Shown here piece by piece: positions 60,229-64,000 of a stretch of DNA of 64,000 nt. The stretch comes from CAZBLK01 sp964492715 (lineage in GTDB: Bacteria; Bacillota; Clostridia; Lachnospirales; WRBF01). Location of the stretch: the NCBI GenBank assembly GCA_964492715.1, contig CAZBLK010000008.1, positions 1-64,000 of the forward strand. Direction: 5' to 3'. A model generated the notes under the pieces. That model saw nothing but the letters and a program-made list of their open reading frames with translations. It was not told the origin of the DNA and made no database searches. A program made the position numbers and the translations under genes. How positions within the stretch are numbered: the first letter of the stretch is position 1; every line of letters begins with the position of its first letter.

Positions 60229-61383
60229 ATGCGAAGAAACCGCAGAACAAATTCCCGTTTTGTTTATAAAAGAATAACACAGGCTGTTTCTGTTTCGGCA
60301 GCAGCCGTTTTTATAGCTTTGCTTTTGTCAAACGACGTAACGTGGGGTCAGCTTCTTTTGTCAGAGGCTATGCCAGGGTATAAGCAAAGCATTAGCGAGC
60401 CAAAGCTACTTTCGTTAAATAGCGGCGAAAAGTCGTTTAACGAGCCTTTTATAATTGACCAACCGCAAAGTGAAGCAGAAGAAGTTGAAGCAATGCTTAC
60501 AAACCAGCCAGACGAACGCAACCTTGACATAATCGGGCTTGAAAACGTAATTTACCAGCCGGAAAGCTCAGAGGGCAAGGAAACGTCAAGCACAGGTTCT
60601 GTAATTGGGCTTGAAGGGCTTTCGGAAGGCTTTGACTTTCAAACGCTTAAAAACAAGCTGTACGTAGCAAACCCAGACACCGACATAACCGAAGCCGACT
60701 TAGACATTAATGCTTTTACAGCAGCCGACTTAACAATAGGCAACGAAGGCGACTTACCAAAAGTGCTTGTTTTTAACACACATTCAAACGAATTGTTTGC
60801 AGACAGTGTAGACAAAAGCGAAGGTGTTTTAATGCTTAGTAAAAAGCTGTGTGAAATTTTAAACAACAAGTATGGAATTAGAGCAGTTTACACCGTAGGA
60901 GATTTTGACACGGTTGATGGCAAGCCCCAAGTAACAGGCGCATATGAAAGAATGGAGCCGAAAATTACTAAGCTCTTGCAGGAAAACCCTTCAATTGAAG
61001 TTGTAATAGACCTTCACCGTGATGCGGTTTTGGGTGACAAAAAGCTTGTAACAACGATTAACGGCAAAGAAACCGCTGAAATAATGTTTTTTAACGGCAT
61101 GAGCAAAATTTATGAAGACGGCGTTTTAAAAGACATTGAGTGGCTTCCAAACCCCAACTTAAAAACAAACCTTGCCTTTAGCTTTCAAATGCAAATGGCG
61201 GCTGCAAAGCTTTACCCTGGCTTTGCAAGAAAAATATTTTTGCGTGCATACAGGTACAGCCTTCACATGCTGCCCAAGTCGCTTTTAATTGAAATAGGTG
61301 CGCAAACAAACACGAAGGAAGAAGCGTTAAACTCTATGGAGCCTTTGGCCGACATGCTTGCAGAAGTTTTATTAAACAAATAA
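60229..61383 (+). CDS. spoIIP: Stage II sporulation protein P
   Basis: A 384-residue membrane-anchored amidase/endopeptidase of the engulfment machine (SpoIID-SpoIIM-SpoIIP), which degrades septal peptidoglycan. One membrane segment near the N terminus (AVSVSAAAVFIALLLS), a linker to about residue 180, then the catalytic domain with VLVFNTHSNELF (zinc His and Glu), VVIDLHRDAV and the final LLIEIGAQTNT. GGGGGC precedes the ATG. It stands alone; no gpr is adjacent, unlike in many Bacilli. Confidence 0.93.
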   Translation: MRRNRRTNSRFVYKRITQAVSVSAAAVFIALLLSNDVTWGQLLLSEAMPGYKQSISEPKLLSLNSGEKSFNEPFIIDQPQSEAEEVEAMLTNQPDERNLDIIGLENVIYQPESSEGKETSSTGSVIGLEGLSEGFDFQTLKNKLYVANPDTDITEADLDINAFTAADLTIGNEGDLPKVLVFNTHSNELFADSVDKSEGVLMLSKKLCEILNNKYGIRAVYTVGDFDTVDGKPQVTGAYERMEPKITKLLQENPSIEVVIDLHRDAVLGDKKLVTTINGKETAEIMFFNGMSKIYEDGVLKDIEWLPNPNLKTNLAFSFQMQMAAAKLYPGFARKIFLRAYRYSLHMLPKSLLIEIGAQTNTKEEALNSMEPLADMLAEVLLNK

Positions 61384-61396
61384 AGAAAAAGTCTAA

Positions 61397-61430
61397 CGCC
61401 TGTAGTTTATTTGCAGGCGATTTTTATTTT
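61397..61430 (+). terminator. Intrinsic terminator after spoIIP
   Basis: CGCCTG (61397-61402) and CAGGCG (61414-61419), followed by ATTTTTATTTT. Confidence 0.7.
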
Positions 61431-61436
61431 AAACTT

Positions 61437-61718
61437 TTAAATATGCCCCTCAAAAATTTCAGGTGTAAAAAAAGAAGAAAGCTCTGTACAAAACTTAACC
61501 CCATCTACAAACCCAAATTTGTAACACAACTGCTCATTTTCTGCGAGAAGTTTTTTAAATTCATTAAACCTTTCATTACCAAGTGTTTTTTCAATTAAAT
61601 TTTCCAATTCCTTTAACTGGCTTTTATTTTTAATATATGATGGTGAGTTGTATAAATCGGATTTTTCAAAGTGGTTTAACAAAATTACGTCAGATATTGT
61701 CCTAGTTTGGCTTGCCAA
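61437..61718 (-). CDS. Small helical protein, possibly DUF6809-like
   Basis: A 93-residue protein from a TTG start with AGGAGGA 6 bases upstream. Mostly helical: LKELENLIEKTLGNERFNEF and the C-terminal ENEQLCYKFGFVDGVKF recall the DUF6809-type phage and plasmid small proteins, but I hold this loosely. It diverges from the XRE regulator gene at 61933, so the two may form a regulated pair. Confidence 0.6.
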   Translation of the reverse strand: MASQTRTISDVILLNHFEKSDLYNSPSYIKNKSQLKELENLIEKTLGNERFNEFKKLLAENEQLCYKFGFVDGVKFCTELSSFFTPEIFEGHI

Positions 61719-61932
61719 AGTTACTCCTCCTAGTCGTTTGTGGGCTACGTTAGATTAAAAAGAATTTTTATTTTCTGCCACTATACAGGAAAACATAGCG
61801 GTTTATGTTTAATTATAAATATTTCTGCTAATAATGTCAATAAATTTGATATTGATTTGTTATCAAACACTACTACTAATCGGATTTATGCAATCACTTC
61901 ATATACTACAATTAAATAAAGGAGTGTATAAA

Positions 61933-62172
61933 TTGAAAAAATCATATGGAGACAAGCTTGTAAAAATAGGCTTAAACATTGCGTATTACCGAAAGCTGAA
62001 GGGCTTAACACAAGAAGAGCTTGCCGAAAAGACGGGGCTAAGCCGTGGAGTAATTGGACACATAGAAGCCCCAAACATGTACAAAGGGTTTACTTTTAAC
62101 ACACTTTTTAAAATTGCTGAGGCTTTAGAAGTTAAAGAATTTAAACTTTTACAGTTTCGTGATGAAGAATAA
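61933..62172 (+). CDS. XRE-family helix-turn-helix regulator
   Basis: A 79-residue single-domain Cro/CI-type DNA-binding protein: KIGLNIAYYRKLKGLTQEEL, then AEKTGLSRGVIGHIE as the recognition helix. TTG start at 61933, 6 bases after AAGGAGTG; the upstream codons in frame have no ribosome site. No ligand domain. It probably controls itself and the divergent small gene. Confidence 0.85.
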   Translation: MKKSYGDKLVKIGLNIAYYRKLKGLTQEELAEKTGLSRGVIGHIEAPNMYKGFTFNTLFKIAEALEVKEFKLLQFRDEE

Positions 62173-62332
62173 CAACGCTGTAAATATCATAATCTACTTT
62201 ACTTTTAAAGGTTGTATTTAGCGATATGAACTTTATTTTTTTAAACTTGCATTAGGCTTTTGGAAAAAAAGCTTTTTCCAATGGGAAAGGCTTTTTTTGC
62301 AAACAGAAATATATTTATTAATTTAAAATGGA

Positions 62333-62370
62333 AAAAGGTGCTTGTAGTCGAATCGCTATAAGCACCTTTT
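62333..62370. terminator. Bidirectional terminator
   Basis: AAAAGGTGCTTGTAG (62333-62347) and CTATAAGCACCTTTT (62356-62370), one mismatch, loop TCGAATCG. It lies between the convergent XRE and GH18 genes. Confidence 0.82.
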
Positions 62371-62374
62371 ATTA

Positions 62375-64000
62375 TTACTTCTTAATCTTCCCCATATATT
62401 TTGAAATCAATTCCCAAGTTCCGTCTTTTTCAAGCCCACGTTTCCACCCTGCAACACCAGCAATGTCAAGCTCGGCTGCAACTTTCATTTTTTCCTCAAT
62501 AGACTTTTCGTCTTCAAGCCAAACTTTGTAAGTAACTTCGTTTCCGTCTTCTGTTTCTGTGTACTCGGCGTAATTTAAGCCTTTGTCGGGCAGCCACTCA
62601 AACTCTGCGCCTTTTTCGTTGAATATTCTATAGGCGTAATCCATACCTACAGCACGGCTTGAAAGCTTTATTTCGCCGCCGTCAACTTTTTCTTCACGCC
62701 ACACTCTAACGTAAAACGGAACACCCATAATTACTTTTTGCCGTGGTACATCACGAAGCGTGTCTTTTATTCCTTTTTCAACAAAGCCAATTGATGCAAC
62801 AGGGCCGCTTGTTTCCGAGCCTGCATAATGCTCGTCGTAAGTCATTACACAAATGTAGTCGGCGGCTTTGCCAACCTCTGCACGGTTGTAATACATTGAC
62901 CATGGGCTTGGCACGTACATGTCAACCGAAAGCACAGCACCTTGCTCATGCAAAAGTGGCGCAAACTCCCTTATAAACTGCAAGTACATTTCAGCGTCGC
63001 TTTTTCTAACTTGCTCAAAGTCAATGTTAATTCCGTCAAGCCCGTATGTTGCAACAAATGCTAAAAGCTGGCGCATTACGCTGTCACGTGCTTCTGCTTC
63101 TGCAAGAATTGCGTGGCTTATGTCTTTGTTAAAATTGTCCGAAACTAACGCCCACACTTGATATCCGTTTTCGTGCGCCCAGTCAACATATTCTTTGTCA
63201 GCAATGTTTATTATGTCGGTTGAAAGAGTTTCTTTGTTAAAAGCAAACCATGTTGGCGAAAGCACGTTCACGCCTTCATGCTTAACAAAACGCTCGTCAT
63301 TTTCGTTTGCTTTTGCGTTTTCAAGCTGGTCCCAAACCATGACTACTTTTCCGTCTATAGGTTTTTTGGGCGGAAGCGGCTTTTGCGTTTCTCTTTTTAC
63401 CGCTTCTGTCATAAAAGTTTCGCCTACACTTTCTGTTTTAACAAAGCCTGTTATGCCATTTTCTGTAGTTACCCTTGTAAATTCCAAACCTTCTTCCATG
63501 TCTTCTGTGTAAATAAAAACTTCATTTCCCATAAGAAGCTTTGAAGCTATAGGGCTTTTAATTGTCGGCTCATAGCGCATTGTTGCCGCCTTTAAAATTT
63601 TGCCCTTTTTGTATTGCCTGTCAAGAAATTTAAGAAAAACTGTGTTGTCGGCTTCGTCATAGTTAAGCTTAACCATGTACATTTCCTCAATAATTGACTG
63701 CGGCATGTACGGAGTTCCGTTTTCTTCGTAAACAGGGAAGTTTAGCTCTAGTGGTTTGTTGTTTACGTAATAAGTAAGCTCGTCCGTTTTCATGTGAATA
63801 ACTTTGTTTGCCGTAGTTATAGTAAGTCGGCGTGCGCCTTCGTCCCAAAAAATGTATTTGTCCACGTTTTCTTTTACAAAATCAACTGGCAAATAAACTT
63901 GCCCGTTAACAACAAGCGGTTTTGCAGAGTCGTTTGGCAAAACGTTATCCTCATAAATCAGAATTATTTCATTTTTGCTTTTGCCCAAAAATTCACGCTG
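62375..64000 (-). CDS. GH18 family protein with copper-amine-oxidase-like N-terminal domain (5' end beyond window)
   Basis: At least 541 residues, open to the window edge, so the start and any signal peptide are missing. Order: copper-amine-oxidase-N-like stalk domain (about 20-130; PLVVNGQVYLPVDFVKENVD), an SH3-like segment (about 135-205), then a GH18 barrel (about 215-535). The catalytic motif DGINIDFEQ has the full DxxDxDxE pattern. The barrel is of the spore-cortex YaaH/SleL or CFLE type, acting on peptidoglycan, which agrees with the sporulation genes nearby. YICVMTYDEHYAGSETSGPV is also typical. Terminator just downstream. Confidence 0.87.
   Translation of the reverse strand, partial: QREFLGKSKNEIILIYEDNVLPNDSAKPLVVNGQVYLPVDFVKENVDKYIFWDEGARRLTITTANKVIHMKTDELTYYVNNKPLELNFPVYEENGTPYMPQSIIEEMYMVKLNYDEADNTVFLKFLDRQYKKGKILKAATMRYEPTIKSPIASKLLMGNEVFIYTEDMEEGLEFTRVTTENGITGFVKTESVGETFMTEAVKRETQKPLPPKKPIDGKVVMVWDQLENAKANENDERFVKHEGVNVLSPTWFAFNKETLSTDIINIADKEYVDWAHENGYQVWALVSDNFNKDISHAILAEAEARDSVMRQLLAFVATYGLDGINIDFEQVRKSDAEMYLQFIREFAPLLHEQGAVLSVDMYVPSPWSMYYNRAEVGKAADYICVMTYDEHYAGSETSGPVASIGFVEKGIKDTLRDVPRQKVIMGVPFYVRVWREEKVDGGEIKLSSRAVGMDYAYRIFNEKGAEFEWLPDKGLNYAEYTETEDGNEVTYKVWLEDEKSIEEKMKVAAELDIAGVAGWKRGLEKDGTWELISKYMGKIKK

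Overview
The window is AT-rich DNA from an anaerobic, endospore-forming Firmicute of the Clostridia type. Low-GC codon use, strong GGAGG-type ribosome binding sites, frequent TTG/GTG starts, a SpoIIP gene, a SpoIIQ-like gene beside murA, a TIGR03826-type flagellar-operon protein and a glutamate-fermentation (methylaspartate) cluster all point this way. Genus and species cannot be decided from the sequence alone. No rRNA, tRNA, CRISPR array, prophage or transposase gene was seen.

Layout. 0.1-4.4 kb: ferrous-iron uptake locus, with feoA, a D-lyxose-isomerase-like gene and feoB facing a DtxR-type repressor, a small FeoB-associated Cys-rich protein and a Nudix hydrolase; operators lie between the two transcripts. 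4.7-8.6 kb: trpS, a flagellar-operon protein, nfeD, floA and a lipoprotein. 8.9-13.3 kb: a large SLH-anchored family 16 glucanase. 13.5-17 kb: an accessory stretch resembling drug-resistance genes (APH-like kinase behind a leader-peptide attenuator, methyltransferase, frameshifted nucleotidyltransferase, nitrilase remnant joined to a GNAT gene). 17-25.5 kb: SpoIIQ-like gene, murA, a TIM-barrel protein, and mcsA-mcsB-clpC behind a CIRCE-like operator. 26.7-37.3 kb: an eleven-gene minus-strand run for glutamate catabolism: glmS, mutL, glmE, methylaspartate ammonia-lyase, an AtuA-family protein, DUF4387, two fumarase/mesaconase subunits, GntR, a P-loop/AlaRS-SAD protein and MmcQ/YjbR. 38.9-48.5 kb: CCG-domain and VanW proteins, a YfcC-like carrier with isoaspartyl dipeptidase, dapL-dapF, a DUF2785 gene split by a small mobile element, an orphan EcfT and an acyltransferase. 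48.6-56.7 kb: a TipA-like MerR regulator, the rluB-S2P-scpA-scpB operon, a DUF4097 protein and a CobD-like aminotransferase. 56.8-64 kb: pnp, rpsO, spoIIP, small regulators, and a GH18 gene cut by the window end.

The genome is full of short non-coding palindromic elements. At least four families occur here: (a) a roughly 100-bp element with TAGCAATTCC ends and TA target duplication; (b) a 191-bp terminal-inverted-repeat element after feoB with decayed relatives near 38.6 kb; (c) a 165-bp element next to rpsO; (d) GC-rich double-hairpin intergenic repeats of modular build. Their hairpins often sit where terminators would be.

Main observations for follow-up: the methylaspartate cluster carries conserved genes of unknown role but no citramalate lyase; one element copy can be removed in silico to restore a DUF2785 reading frame exactly; a complete leader-peptide/terminator attenuator precedes an APH-like gene; a CIRCE-like site is the visible control element for mcsAB-clpC; and a site-2-protease homologue lacks the second zinc histidine.
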